From: Uloborus plumipes
Taxonomy: Eukaryota > Arthropoda > Arachnida > Araneae > Uloboridae
NCBI GenBank assembly: GCA_038373865.1
Contig: JAXGGA010002026.1
Span: 1 to 64,000, forward strand
Direction: 5' to 3'
DNA: 64,000 bases
A model generated the notes under the pieces. The model had not been told where the DNA came from. It saw nothing but the letters and a program-made list of their open reading frames with translations, and ran no database searches. The translations under genes and the position numbers were made by a program. This document shows positions 32,431 through 44,540 of this stretch, in pieces. How positions within the stretch are numbered: the stretch's first letter is position 1; every line of letters starts with the position of its first letter.

Positions 32431-34766
32431 GCATATTGCTAGATTCAGTAGATGTTTCCCGCGCTCTGAAAGTACTGTTGAATGATCCTATTTCTTTAGA
32501 CCTAGTAAGGCGGTCTTTGCAGTTTCTAAAATCGAAAAGTACTTCTTCCAAATATTCCTCCATTCTTCGAAAATTTACTACTCCTGGAGAACTTAGATGT
32601 GTGCCTGTTCCGAAAGTTTTCGTTCTGAATGTTCCTATTTTTTTGGACTTGTACTACTACCGGAGACCGGAGTACGTAGGTTTCTGTATGTTCTGAAAAT
32701 GTTCATTCTGAAAGCTCCTATAATTGTTTGGACCTTTAGCAATCCAGGAATTTGTAGGTGATTGTTCCATTCTTTCTGTTGGAAGGAGGGGCATTGAAAT
32801 GGGTGAGGATAGGAATGTAGGAATAATTGTGAGAAAGACATACATAATTGAGAAAAATGAAAGCTGCTAAAAGAAGAAAACCGGAGTGAAAACGATATGA
32901 TAACTGTCAGGAAACCAATGGTTATTTGTCTTTACTGAGACATTCCAATTCAGAAAATACATCAAGACAAGATTACAGTCTGTCCGCGAAGTGCCAGATA
33001 CGGCACGTAGTCATGAATCTGAATGAGGTGTAAAGGAAAAATTTGATGCGCATGATTTCAATATTTCTTTGCTTACTTTTGAGGCTAACACGCATCTGCA
33101 AACGCTGGAATCCCTCAATACTAATAAATGCGTCCATTTTCGCCCGTAAACCAGATGTCTGCCTTTCCATCTCATCCATGGTTAGACTGTGCCTCAAACA
33201 AAACAAATGTTTTCTCTGAATGTCGCACGTTGCTTTTTTTTTTTGGGGGGGGGAAGGGGGGGACGAAATGATGTGTTTTGATTTATGTTTCTGTCATGCA
33301 GCTTGAAACTAACTCTGAATTCCGAACTCATTTGTTAATTTGATATTTGGTTTTAGAAAAATGACGCCTGATGGATAAAGTATCATTCAGCAAGCATTCT
33401 ATGAAATTCAATATTTTCCCTCTTTGGCTCCTCTGACAGATTTTTTTTTTTACCTTCACTTGTTCAAATCCTATTCAAAAATTATTTTTATTTAAACTCG
33501 GAGTTCATGATGCTCATTTATTATTGTCATCCTTTTTAGGATAGGATCATTGGAAAATAAAGTTAGCTTTGCTTTAGTAGCTCTCAAACTTCCGGTATTA
33601 CTTTTCATCGTATCTGCCTTGCTTTCACAAACATTATTTGCTTGAATGACCTGCACTTAGTTTTGTTTGAATTTGTCCCCAATTAACTGATTAATCATTC
33701 CAGGCAATCAGACTAATAAATGGTTAGATACCTTAGGACTGAAGGTTAGCCGGGTTTTTATGACGTGCTTAAAACATTTTCCTTCATGTTTCAGATTCAT
33801 TTTTCAAAGCCATTTTGCAATCTTCAATCTTTTTTGTTTGAAATGAAAGAAAAAAAAAAGCAGGAAAAGAATACGATAAAATATTATATTGAGCAAATAT
33901 TACTGAAATAGTGTTTTGTTAGTAATTCAAGAAATGGTTTTGTAGAATTGTGCTATGAGTGCCAGATTTATATTTTCATCAAAATGAAAGCAAATTTTTG
34001 CCAACTTCCGGTTATTTTATCACCTTCCCGCAATAAAACAATTTTTTACGAACAGTAATGAACACTTTCACAAACTATTTCTTTCCGTTTTCTTGAGTGA
34101 AGAAAAAAGAAAAAAAAAGTTCGGAAGCCGTTTTCTCTTAATTGGTTGTTTCAATAAACGTTCCTTTTTGTTAGCAATAACAAAAATGGCAGAAAAGTCC
34201 TTCGCAGTCTGACTTTTGCAAAACGTGTTTTGATGCTGATAATTGATTTTTAAAAGAAAACTCGACATTTCACTTCAATTTATCTTTCAAGCTATTAAAA
34301 AAACACACACATTTTTAGCTGACCTCATATTTTTGGCCTTAATATCTTTCATTCTGTCAGTAATTTAAATCTTGTCACTTAACAGTTTTATGCTTGCTTT
34401 TCATGGGGTATAAAATGATTCAGATAGTTTCATTTAGTTCCGCATATTTCGTTTCCAACGTGTATTCTGTCTTGTCTCCATTAAGCCGATTATGAATAAA
34501 CCCAGTCACAAAGTTTTTATTTCTTTTTTCGCAAGCAGGAAATGGCAGCTTTATGTGAGAAAGAACGTTTCTTTGTGCTTTAAAAAAAAGTGCGCCTGGG
34601 AATGAGAAGTTTCGGGGCTTTGGGGGCGGGGGGGGGGATTCTTTTGTCAAGTTGTTTTAAAATTAAATTTCTAGTTGAATGTTTTGCTGTTGTAATTTAA
34701 CTTCACATAAATAAAATGAAATTACATTCTGGGCAATCTGTCCTTTTTTTTTTCAGTGGAAAATTA
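32431..34766. other. Intergenic stretch without recognised features
   Basis: A poly-G tract near 33244 and several runs of A or T. A minus-strand frame at 32973-33206 has a fairly even amino-acid mix (DEMERQTSGLRAKMDAF) but lacks splice sites or known domains, so it is not called. Confidence 0.35.
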
Positions 34767-34770
34767 TTAA

Positions 34771-34991
34771 CCCATTAATGCCTGGCATTTTTCTCCCAAA
34801 GATATTTTGTATACTGGTTACACGGCTACAGAATGCACTTTACAATGGTTATGTGCTGCAATATGTTAGTAATGAATTGAAACAATACCAAAGTAATAAT
34901 TGAACACTATTATTTGGTTGAAATGTTCATTTTTTGTCAATTCAGACACTTTTTGAACCGTCCCTAAAAAGGGACGCTAGGCATTAATGGG
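34771..34991 (+). mobile_element. TTAA-flanked 'cccattaatgcctg' MITE, copy 5 (short form)
   Basis: TTAA at 34767-34770 and 34992-34995 flank 221 bases, ends cccattaatgcctggcat and cgctaggcattaatggg. It lacks the same middle segment as the 11.4-kb copy, so a short subfamily exists. Confidence 0.85.
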
Positions 34992-35330
34992 TTAAACCTG
35001 TTGATGCATTCCTTAACAATTGTGTTTGTGTGAGATGATCAATTTCGCATTCAAATCTTTCTTCTTGTGATTTAGAATCCTATTATTTTAGGGGCGATCG
35101 GCGTTTCTCCACGACACTATTTTTTATCAAGAGTAAAATTAAGATATTAAAAAAAAAAGCATTTCACAACTGTTCTGTGTATTTCGAGCCAATAACTACA
35201 TTTTTTTAAAAATACCATCGTCCGAAGTTGTTTTTTGATCTGAGGAGGCTATCTGTCAAGTAAATCTGTCTCTTCGTATCTTTGGTACAAAACTAAAGCA
35301 TGTTTTTTTTTTTTTTTTAAATGTGTGAAT

Positions 35331-36285
35331 TAGGGATGCACCGATAAACAAATCGACCGATTATAGACTAATCGGCAAAGCCGATTTTTTATTATGATAA
35401 TTATTTTTAATACTACTTTCTCCATCCATTATTTTTTCCTTTGACAATTCCGATTTTTGAAATGACTATTAATGAACTTCTGAGAAACTATTTCTTTTTC
35501 TCTATTTTCCTAATTTTCTCGAAATTTCGTAAAATTTCACTGAAAAAATTTCCAGACATGAAAAAAAAAAAAAAAAGAAATAGGGAAGAGACTGTAATGA
35601 CTACATGTCAGGGGTGCCCATCCCCCCCCCCCAGCTCAATGGCGCAAGTCCCCCCCCCCTAAAATTTTTCACAACCCTCTTGTGCTTTTTACTTTATTTT
35701 TACCCCTCTTTTTTATTTTATTTTTTTTAAACATTATTTATTTTTTTTAATATTATTTACTTATTTATTTTAATTATAACTATTATTTTTTTTATTTATT
35801 ATTAATTTTTTAAAAGTTCGAATTATGCACAGAATAGAATCTCTTTTTTTCCCTTTCAGACATTCCAAGCACACACATACACGCACACACAAAATAAATA
35901 AGTAAATAAATAAATAAATAATAATAGAGAAATATAAGAAATACTTTAAATTAAAAAAATGAATTAATGAATAATTTAAATTAAAAAATAAAATAAAAAT
36001 GTAATTAAAAAAATAAGTTAACCCCCCCCCCTCCTAAAAGGCGCAACTTGCGACATAATCCCCCCTCCCCCTGTGGGCACCCATACTACATGTTACAGAA
36101 ATGTTTTTAGAAAATTATATTTTTATTTTTAACTTACAAATTTATTTATCAGTTTCTTGTTGAAGGTATACATCACAAAAATTGTTTGAAGTATATTTTT
36201 TTCCACCGATTAATCGTTCAAGATTTGCCGATTATAAAGTATCTGCAAAGTAGCCGCTTATGACCGATTAATCGGTGCATGCCTA
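35331..36285. mobile_element. hAT-like MITE with tagggatgcaccgat ends (interrupted)
   Basis: The inverted ends tagggatgcaccgat and atcggtgcatgccta are of the TAGGGATGCACCGAT type seen in hAT elements. The flanking octamers gtgtgaat and gtgtaaaa match at six of eight. Inside are repeated cgattaatcgg words. The element is split by a second hAT-like MITE at 35609-36085. Confidence 0.75.
35609..36085 (+). mobile_element. hAT-like 'caggggtgccca' MITE, copy 1, nested
   Basis: The inverted ends caggggtgcccat and gtgggcaccc lie between two perfect copies of the octamer ctacatgt (35601-35608, 36086-36093), the target duplication of a hAT insertion. The interior is T-rich then A-rich, with cacaaccctcttgtgc near the left. 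It inserted into the older hAT-like MITE around it. Other copies are at 59470-59956 and 60692-61134. Confidence 0.9.
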
Positions 36286-36289
36286 GTGT

Positions 36290-36900
36290 AAAAATAAAAG
36301 TTTGTCTAATTCTCAGGACTTTTCTTCAAAGTTGCTATTAATATTTCATTTCTCCCATTCATTGATCTTTCCTTCATTAAGAAACTGCACTCGCCGATTA
36401 ACAATCGGCCGATAAACAGACCGCGTCTTCGTAAATCCGAAATGCAATTCGAGCTGAACCCCATTTGAGCAATAGCGCGTTACTCTCTTACTACTTACCT
36501 ACTGGGTCAAATATCTCTGGCATCCGACCCTAAATATTGAAAGGTGCAAGAATAAGTTTTCAGATTATTATTACTTTTTAAATAAGTATCTGAACTTTAT
36601 GGGAATGGTGATTTGGTGTTGCGTTATATCAGAGATATACAGGCTGATTTTTTTTTTTTTCAATATGCGAAAATACTCCTTGCCATTTTTTGAGGGAGTG
36701 AAATTTAAGAAGATAGTAAAGGTCATAATAGTGATAAAGACACACAAAAAGGCAACATTTTTATTTTTATTTGTTTATTTATTTATTCATTTATGTATTC
36801 TTTGGGCTTGAAGTACTCCTTGACATTTGTAGAAGAGTGAAATTTATTTTAGAGAAGAGGGTGAGGCAAAACATTAAAAACCATAAAAGTGATAACGCCA

Positions 36901-36933
<33 letters not shown>

Positions 36934-37054
36934 AACAGCTACCTTTTTTTTCTTTTTTTTTTAAGGATTGAAAGTGTTTCTTGACATTTTTTAGAGATGA
37001 AAATCATTTTGGAAGTGTAAAATTTTACGAAAATAGCTAAGACCACAATTGTGG
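36290..37054. other. AT-rich spacer
   Basis: A cgattaacaatcggccgat word near 36393 suggests a scrap of the hAT-like MITE next door. Two similar segments near 36667-36850 share actccttg-cattttt and gagtgaaattta words, a weak local duplication. No gene was seen. Confidence 0.35.
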
Positions 37055-37350
37055 TCAGTCCCTTTAGGAAAAGAAAATTAACTAAATTTCTAAGAATAAA
37101 ATGGAAGTTGTAAGGGAGAAAAAAGATGTGTTCTAATTTGATGATTATTTTACAACATGTAATTTCTTCGCTCTCATGTCTTTCTTATTAGCTACCAGTT
37201 TTTGTTGGCTCTCTTTGCTCGATAAGAGGATTTTTGCCTCCAACTCGTTTAATTCCTATTCCATGATGATGAGTATAATAAGTACGAAACTGCAGTCCAT
37301 GGATGGAATAAATGAGCTGTTGGTGTATTGCATACAAGGAACGTGTTTAT
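37055..37350 (-). repeat. 'tataaagcagt' family repeat, single inverted copy
   Basis: It matches 52632-52970 in inverted orientation, from ggtcagtccctttaggaaaa through ctaataagaaagac-type and ctggtagctaa words to tgcagtccatggatggaata. Confidence 0.7.
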
Positions 37351-38967
37351 AACCTCTGCCAGTGAGCTATAAACCAAGAGTTATTTCAGTTCAATATCTT
37401 TAACGAAAAAAAACAGCTGGCTTTGTGTAATACTCCCCCTCCCCCCACAACGAATATTAATTCGTTGATAAATAAGTTTTCGTGATGTATGCAAACATTT
37501 CACGGACTCATTCTTTCGAAACGGTGTACGTTTTCTCACGCGAATGCATTTTTTTTTTCTTTTCAAAATATTTTCCTTTCGCAATTCGGTATATTGATTA
37601 ATGGCAGCTTTCTTCTCCCATCTCGTATTGTGTTGTGTGCCATACGAGACACGTAGAAATGGAACCTTGAAGCTTTTGTTCCAAGGTTTTAACTGCGCAG
37701 AGAAAATGGCTTTGAAAGTTATAACTCATTTTTACATTTTGACGTTTGACACGTTTTGGTAAACTAACGTTCCGAAGCGAACGGATACTCGACCTTAGAA
37801 TGTTTGCGATCGGAGGGAAGAAAACTACTTTTTTTTGGCCTTTAAAGATTGTTGAATATTGCATTTATTAAAAAACAATGCGAGGGGAAACACTTCTTGT
37901 TTATGTTAATAATTGGGCAGGGGTGGCCAACCTTATACGAAGAGTGGAAGAAAAATATAAATGAGTGTCTTGCATTTTTTTCTGCGTTGTGGTCATTACG
38001 AAATTTTCTACTGCGTAACTATACTAATCTTTCATATCTTCGGGACATTTCATTTTTGCGTATTACGGCTACCAAGTTGGCGCGATTTGTTACTGTGTTG
38101 ACTGTTGGTGGAATTTTTAATATACATATTTGAAGGAGGCAATGTTTTTTTCTTTGATGTTTTTTTTTTTTTATTCTTTCTTTGTGCGTGTTGTCCCCGA
38201 GGCTCCATAGTACCTTCAGCCTTTAAATTTGCTGCAAATTCTAATGTACACCTCGAAGCCCTTTTCCAAAATTTCGAATATTTCATATGGTTTATACCAG
38301 CGATAGAAGAGGTGAAATTCGGGAGGTTTCCTGCTTCAAATTGGTTTTGAATCTAATTTTGAGAATATTAGAGAACAAATGGAGGTGTGGATGCAGAAGT
38401 ATCCTGCACAAAATAATTTGAAATTAAAGTCCCAATTACTCATTTTAGGCTGTTTTTGTCCAAACCAAGTGTGAGTGAAAGGGCAAGTGGTTCGCCTTCA
38501 GAAACATTTTGAATTTGAAGTCCTAGAATAACATTCAAAACTTTCTTTCATTAGAAATTGGAATGGAGTTGGGGATTGGGGACTCTCTTCCGGAACTTTT
38601 CCAAAATGAAAGACCAGAAAACGCAATTTTAGTCTCTCTTTGGTTTCATCAAAAGGGTTCATTTACATTCTTCTGGGAGTTTTTTAAGCCCCTTAGCGCC
38701 CCCCCCCTTTGTGTGCGCCACTGTTTCCCAGGAACATAGTTAGGTCCTATTCTATAAGTTTACGCTTTGCGCTAAAAGCTGGTCTGGAATGGACGTTAGA
38801 AGTTTTTAACTACTGAAATGGAGTAAGAGTGAAGATTGAGAAACCATAATCTTCCATTTGCTATTTTCCATTTACGTCCATTTACAATTATTTGTATAAA
38901 ATTGAAAACAGAAAAATCTGTAACAAATAAACCAAATAATTTCGCTTATTAATATCATCAAAAAAAA
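37351..38967. other. Intergenic stretch
   Basis: It has a poly-T near 38159-38171, a fragment resembling the degenerate tandem repeat of intron 2 near 38570-38650, and a cgccactg edge near 38725. No exon was recognised. Confidence 0.35.
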
Positions 38968-38969
38968 AA

Positions 38970-39430
38970 TATTTTTGAAAAAAAAATTGAACCGACTTCA
39001 GAACTTCACTCGGCAAGTGCTCTAAAAAGTAAAAAATAATTTTATTCTTTGAACACCATCGACACGACATTTAAACATAAGTTTTGAAGTCGGCGCAAAA
39101 ACACTATATAGAATCATACGAAACTATAATTTAACTATATATATAAATTGCAATGAATCTAGGTTCTTTAATCGCATTCGCATACACTAGATTGACAACC
39201 ACATATTTATGTAATAGTACAAATATTCAGCTCTTAATTTTCAATGGTTTTCTCTGAAAAATGTTGGCAAAATGTAGTTAAACATCATTTCACCTATAGT
39301 TTTTGCACCGACTTCAAAACTTATGTTTAAATGTAGTGTCGATGGTGTTCAAAGAATAAAATTATTTTTTACTTTTTAGAGCACTTGCCGAGCAAAGTTC
39401 CGAAGTCGGTTCAATTTTTTTTTTCAAAAA
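38970..39430. repeat. Palindrome with ~140-bp arms and accgacttc motifs
   Basis: The arms 38970-39100 and 39300-39430 are reverse complements (gcaagtgctctaaaaagtaa, gaacaccatcgacac, aaacataagttttgaagtcg). The motif gaagtcggt or its complement occurs near 38985, 39083, 39306 and 39405, and again near 40337. That motif is common at the ends of an arthropod interspersed repeat whose class I cannot name. Confidence 0.7.
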
Positions 39431-39439
39431 TATTTTATT

Positions 39440-41216
39440 TTATTCTTTTTAGTGTAAATGTACATATGAAATAAGGTAATGTTTCCATTGCAAAACTTCA
39501 CCTAATTTGCTTAAGTAAATGCTTCATAAAATAAACTATGTAAGGAAAAAAAAAAAAGAAAGAAACTATGAGCGCGTCTAAAATTTTAAATGATTGACAC
39601 TGAAAAAATAATCTTTGTTATTCTCTTGTATTTATTTGTGTACTAGCTTAATCAAAGCCATTTAAACATCAACGGCTTTTCAACTAATTTATATTTCAAA
39701 GCAATTCTAGTTTCTTGTTGTTCATAAGATTTTAACACATGCTACGTACGTTACCCTCTAATGAGTTTCATTTTTGATTTATTTAAGCCTTCATTCAAAA
39801 TTTTCATTATCATTTTTCATATCAATCACGTTTTGTAACAATGGATTTCATGTTTAATCATTTAGGACAAATCGCTTTAAATTTGAGCAAAAATTTTGAG
39901 ATTTTCCTCACTTTCTTCAGAATTCCTTTATCAAACCTTATGTAAATTAAGACTAATAAAGTCAGAAAAATTACGAATCAATTAGTACCTGGTACGACTT
40001 TCAGTTCGTTGGAGTTCAGGAGAAAAAAGCAGGACATAGAAAGATACTCGGTTTAAAATTTTCCAGAAGACCATAAAAATGAATTTCATTATGCAATCCA
40101 GAGAAGACTGGCGTTCAAAACGGTCATTATTACGATTACTGTGATCCCAATTTCTTTTTCGAAAGATTTCTGCAGGTTCCCGTTATCGAACCCGGACCAA
40201 GAGAGGATGGGACCAATCGGAAAGAAAGACCTTTCTAACAAAAAAAATTTTTTTTGAAATCGGTCCAGGCATCTTCGAGTAATCTTATAACATACAAAAA
40301 AAAAAAATTTCTTTGACGAATTGTATAACCTCCTACTTTGTTGAAGTCGGTTAAAAAGTATCTGTCACTAGAGTCGCGTAAATTACAAAGTTTTAAGAAG
40401 AAAGTGGGGAAGATGGGGGATAAAACAAGAAAAAAATTACGCAAAAAAAGGAACAATGTAAAAAGAAAACGAACATTTTATCAAAAATGTATTAAAACCT
40501 ACAGAGCAAGGAGCACTTTGTATGTAGTATATATTTTTAAAATTATTTTTTTTTTGAAGCCAAACGTCTGTATGTTCATGTTTTTACATGCATTTAAAGA
40601 ACTCTCCGCATTCTTATTTTAAGTTACTTTTAAAGCTTGAAACAATTCATATCATCTACAAAAGCGACAAAAAACCGTTTGCATCATTCACATTGACAAA
40701 CCGTTAACATATTCCAGAAGTTTATAGCCCACTTAGAACGCGGAATAATGCTAAAATAAATCTTTTTCGCAAAATGCTGCTGCCATTCGAACGTCTAAGT
40801 CATGGTCGCAGTTAACGATTTTTCTGCTCTTGAATCGTGTGTGAATCAACTGTGCAGACGAACCATAGCGGCTTGATGATCGATTTCCGTGTCGAATCCT
40901 TTTCCATCCCTTTTTTTTTTACCTTGACCGTGTCCCCCTATGACATTTCAGTCAGAAAACTTTCGATGTTGTATTCTGGGCACGTTTCTTTTCACGCTCT
41001 AGTTCTACGTTTCTTCGTCTACGCTTTTTGATACATTTTTTTAAAATCCGACTTTTTTTCTTGTTTCATTTTTAGTGATGGTGAATGTTTTGCTGGTAGT
41101 GTTTTTTGAGAAAAACCAATTATTGTTGTGAATTGGTATGTCTGGTCATATTTATTGTGCAGTGAGGGGTGGTGAACAAATGATATTACGGTGTGAGGGG
41201 GGGGGGGGGAAGGCAA
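39440..41216. other. Intergenic stretch, partly repeat-derived
   Basis: The 40150-40352 part has gaaatcggtccaggcatctt and a final ttgaagtcggtta and is likely the end of the gaagtcgg repeat family. An ataagatttt...ctacgtacgt stretch near 39724-39765 matches 63810-63850. A poly-G lies near 41198. No gene was seen. Confidence 0.4.
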
Positions 41217-41430
41217 GAGCGTCTGAATGCGAGGTCTCGGGAGGTCACTGTGACTTCCTAATTTTTTGCTTTTTCAACAAATTTTGGTGACAGTTCGGCA
41301 AATTTTTAAACAATATTGTGAGAGTGAAGGTTTTTTTTTTGAAGTTTTTTAAGTTGGTATTTTAATGATGACGAACGTTTATTCTCATTGGATGATATGC
41401 GTGCATGCTCGTAAGTTATAGTATTAAAAA
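41217..41430 (-). repeat. 'gggaggtcac' family repeat, copy 4 (partial)
   Basis: Inverted. The gggaggtcactgtgacttcc end and gttcggcaaattttt words are present, and the other end decays before its usual edge. Confidence 0.6.
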
Positions 41431-41699
41431 AAAAAAAAGAAAAATTATAATGGTTTTGATGGAATGTAAATGTCTCTTTCCTCGCCCACTGTAGACGGGA
41501 AATACTAATATATATCTTCATGCAAATAATTGTTCTTAGTTATTTTTTTCCAATTGATCCAAAATTATTTCTTTCAACCGAAATATTTATGAAAGTTGAC
41601 TTATAGTATTCGATCATCCGGGGAAACTATTCGATTAAGCAGGGATCTTTAACACTGCGCCTATAGGGAACTATTCTGTCGGTATGAGAGAGGTATTTG

Positions 41700-41822
41700 T
41701 TTAGGTGTACGTCCAAAATGTCGTGGCCGAAATGTCGCGGGTAAAAATGTCGCCGGTCCAAAAATGTCGTGGGCCAAAATGTCGCCAGTCCAAATGTCGT
41801 CAGACAAAAATGTAGAAGGTCC
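41700..41822 (-). repeat. Short-unit minisatellite 'gacattttgg', left array
   Basis: About seven units of 15-18 bases built on aaaatgtcgccggtcc. The array at 50119-50333 has the complementary orientation, so the two form the ends of an inverted repeat about 8.6 kb long. Confidence 0.75.
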
Positions 41823-42850
41823 GATATTGATACACTTTTTCCCAAAAATTAAAACATACGAAAAGGCTTTTTATCACCAAATTAGCAAAAGATTGTTAAT
41901 TGCTGTTGATGAACGTGTGTGTTAACGATAGCATGGACTAAAATTTTTGAAAAATACTATAAAAAATTTACCCTTTCGGCTTGTAACTGTTTCGAGCGTT
42001 TTCCAAGAAACAAATCTATATACATAAAAGACAACTTTTGAAAACGTATGTCCGGGGTAATCTTCCAAACTACTGAACCGATTTTAACCATTTTTTCACC
42101 GTAGATAGCTACAGTAACAGGGAGCAGGATAAGCTATAATTTATTTCTAAAAAGCTTAGTTTAAAAAAGTTAATATGGAAAACAGTTAATTTTATGTCAT
42201 TTCCCCATTAAATGATTAAATTTTCAACCCATTGTTGCAAAAATTTGGTGCCATGCAGCAACAATATTTATTGTAATCATATTGAAAATTTTGAACCAAG
42301 GCTTCTCTGGAGTAAGTATGGAATTTATTGCCTTCTAAGGATTTTTATATTTATCTGAGCCAACAATCGCTAACGGGTGAAATAAAAAAAAATGATTTTG
42401 GCAATAGTTAGAGAATAGAAAGTGTTTATAGTCAAAAAAATTTCTAAGTTAGGTACGTAAGATGTTTTCACGGTACTACTTTGATATAAGCCCCAAATCG
42501 AGAATTTGGCGACTTTTTTTCTCGCCAAGCAATAAACCTGTTGCCACAAAAATTATTGCCACAAAACTTCAAAAAATAAACTCAAAAAATGGTACAAATG
42601 CAAGAAAATACTAAATTTGGCAACAGCAAAAACCTAAATTAGCTGTAAAAACCTAAATTGGCCACACCAAAATAGGAAACAGCAACCCTAAAGAGTCCGT
42701 AGGGAGTTCCAGATTTGGCGAGTAATTTTTGGGGGGGTATATCAAAGTTATACCGTTTTCACCAATGTAGTCACAAGGATATAAACTAATGATGGGACTT
42801 ATTTTACGTGTAATGTTTGGAAATACTTGACTCCAGTGCGATTGATTTTA

Positions 42851-43730
42851 CAGAGTGCGACAGAGATTGGATGCTAATTAGCAAGGAGTGGTCAGAAAGG
42901 AGTGGGAAGAGTCTCATTTTAAAGAAAGGGTCCTGAAGTTTTGTTATCTCATAGTTTAGTTGTCGCCATGCGTTGGACAAAGGAGCAACGAGCGTTCGCC
43001 GCCGAATCTTACTTTTCAAATAATCTTTCGGTGGTCGCCACTCAACGTGCCTTCCGAACTCGGTTCAAAATTCAGCCCGTTGTTCCCATTCCTGGCTGGG
43101 AATCGACTGTTTTGTGGGTAAAAACATTCAGGGAAAGTGAGAGTGTGGCAAACAGAGGCCCAGGAGGTCAACGGATTTCCAGAACCCTAGAAAACGTCGA
43201 AAAAGTGAGGGAGTCGTTTTTGCGCTCTACCAGGCGTTCGGCGCGTAAACACGCTGCTGCTTTGGGGATTTTTGATTGGACACTGAGACGAATTCTTCAC
43301 AACGAACTCCAGTTTCATCCCTACAAACTTGCTGTGGTTCACCAGTTGAGTGATAACGTCTCCTTGAAAGGTGACGTACCGTGGCCGGCCCGCTCTTTCG
43401 ATTTGACACGCTGTGACTATTTTTTATGGGGGTATCTCAAATCGATTGTTTACAACGACAAGCCCGGACCCTGCAACGCCTGGAGAACAGCATCCGACTT
43501 GCTATCACCAACATCCCATCAGTCGATATGCTCTAAAGAGTGCAACAAATCTGGGGTACATGAGTGCATCATTAACAGGGGCCGTCATTCTTCCCGATGC
43601 AGTTTTAAAATCTAACTAATATAAAAATTCAGAATGGGTACCATATCTTATAAAAAGTAGTAAACTGCTACATCATGTACTTTTCCCTTAGTTGACTTTT
43701 CAAATCTGCAAGTTTCTCCGCCACACCCTG
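42851..43730 (+). mobile_element. Tc1/mariner-type element, 880 bp, internally deleted
   Basis: The ends cagagtgcgacagaga and, inverted, cagggtgtggcggaga match at 12 of 16 positions. TA lies on both sides (42849-42850 and 43731-43732). Inside is the broken transposase gene. It is nested in the 'acccggc' repeat. Confidence 0.75.
42968..43615 (+). pseudogene. Broken Tc1/mariner-superfamily transposase (N-terminal DUF4817-like domain)
   Basis: From the ATG at 42968 (gccATGcg) the frame reads a first helix-turn-helix-like domain (MRWTKEQRAFAAESYFSNN; WVKTFRESESVANRGPGGQR) of the DUF4817 kind common in arthropod transposases. A second DNA-binding domain follows (RKHAAALGIFDWTLRRIL). About 15 codons after HPYKLAVVHQLSDN the frame jumps to WPARSFDLTRCDYFLWGYLK, the block around the second catalytic Asp, so the part with the first Asp has been deleted. 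The expected SPDLTP is SFDLTR here. After NDKP (about 43463) a frameshift moves the tail (RTLQRLENSIRLAITNIP) to another frame, which also has a stop. Full-length relatives are around 340-400 residues. This copy cannot make active enzyme. Confidence 0.85.
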
Positions 43731-43969
43731 TACCAAGCTTATAACATTTCCGATTTACCTAAACATTATTTGTAGCTTGCATTTGTATTTAAGGTGTGTA
43801 ATACAGTTTTTTAGTTTGTCCAGCCAGAAAAAATTGCCATTGTTTACAGAAGTAGCCATTGTGTGTATAGATATGCACTTTAATGTTGAAAAATTCATGA
43901 ACGAGTGTCACTAAAACACCATACCAGGCAGAAACCCGGACAGGGCCGGGTACCCGGCTAGTAGTTTTC

Positions 43970-44540
43970 AAATAAGCGTACGTTATTTATTTACAATAGC
44001 TTATTTCACCGTGACTCGTTATCTACCAACTTAAAAACGAATAGATTAGCAGCCCAAGACAAGTTTAATTGATATCGAAAAGAAAATTTAAGTGTTAAAA
44101 AAGAAGTTGAAGAATAATGAAATGAATAAGACAGATATACAATGTTTGAAATTTGGCTTTTGTTAAAATTTCTTACATGATGGAAATCAAGTCTATATTA
44201 TTTAATTATTGAGATGTTTTTATTTTCTTCTACATATAATGTGTAAGAGAAAGTATCGGATCAGTGAAAAATTTTCAATTAGGAAGAATTTACACTCTCT
44301 GACGTGTGCTGAATTCAATTTTACCGTTTATTTTTTTAAAGGAAAATTTGTAAGTGTGTATCTCTGCGTAATCCATTTTTTGGGGGCGACTATACCTCAA
44401 AACTTACTGCATAAATTAGAATGAAATTTGGTACATACATATACCAATATGTGATTCAGTGTTCAGTGTTGATTGGTTTTTGCTGCTAGTTCTTCCAAGG
44501 GAGTTTTTATACACAAGAATGTAATGCAACGTTTTCAGCA
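43970..44540. other. Spacer with no recognised feature
   Basis: AT-rich, with only short random frames. Confidence 0.4.

Larger units (their letters stand above)
42016..43969 (-). mobile_element. 'acccggc..gcccgggt' repeat, copy 1, interrupted by a mariner-like element
   Basis: On the minus strand it starts ctactagccgggtacccgg with a GC-rich hairpin and ends near tttatgtatatagattt. The word gaaccgattttaacc near the 3' part (plus strand 42076-42090) is usual in this type of arthropod interspersed repeat. The 880-base mariner-like element at 42851-43730 lies inside it. The same 5' and 3' end types bound 45660-46521. Class unresolved: perhaps a non-autonomous LINE-type repeat. Confidence 0.5.

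Noticed and set aside
42941..42967. Upstream ATG (MLSHSLVVA) as the transposase start
   Set aside because: The ATG at 42968 has a better context (gccATGc) and begins the conserved domain directly. The extra nine codons match nothing in the family.
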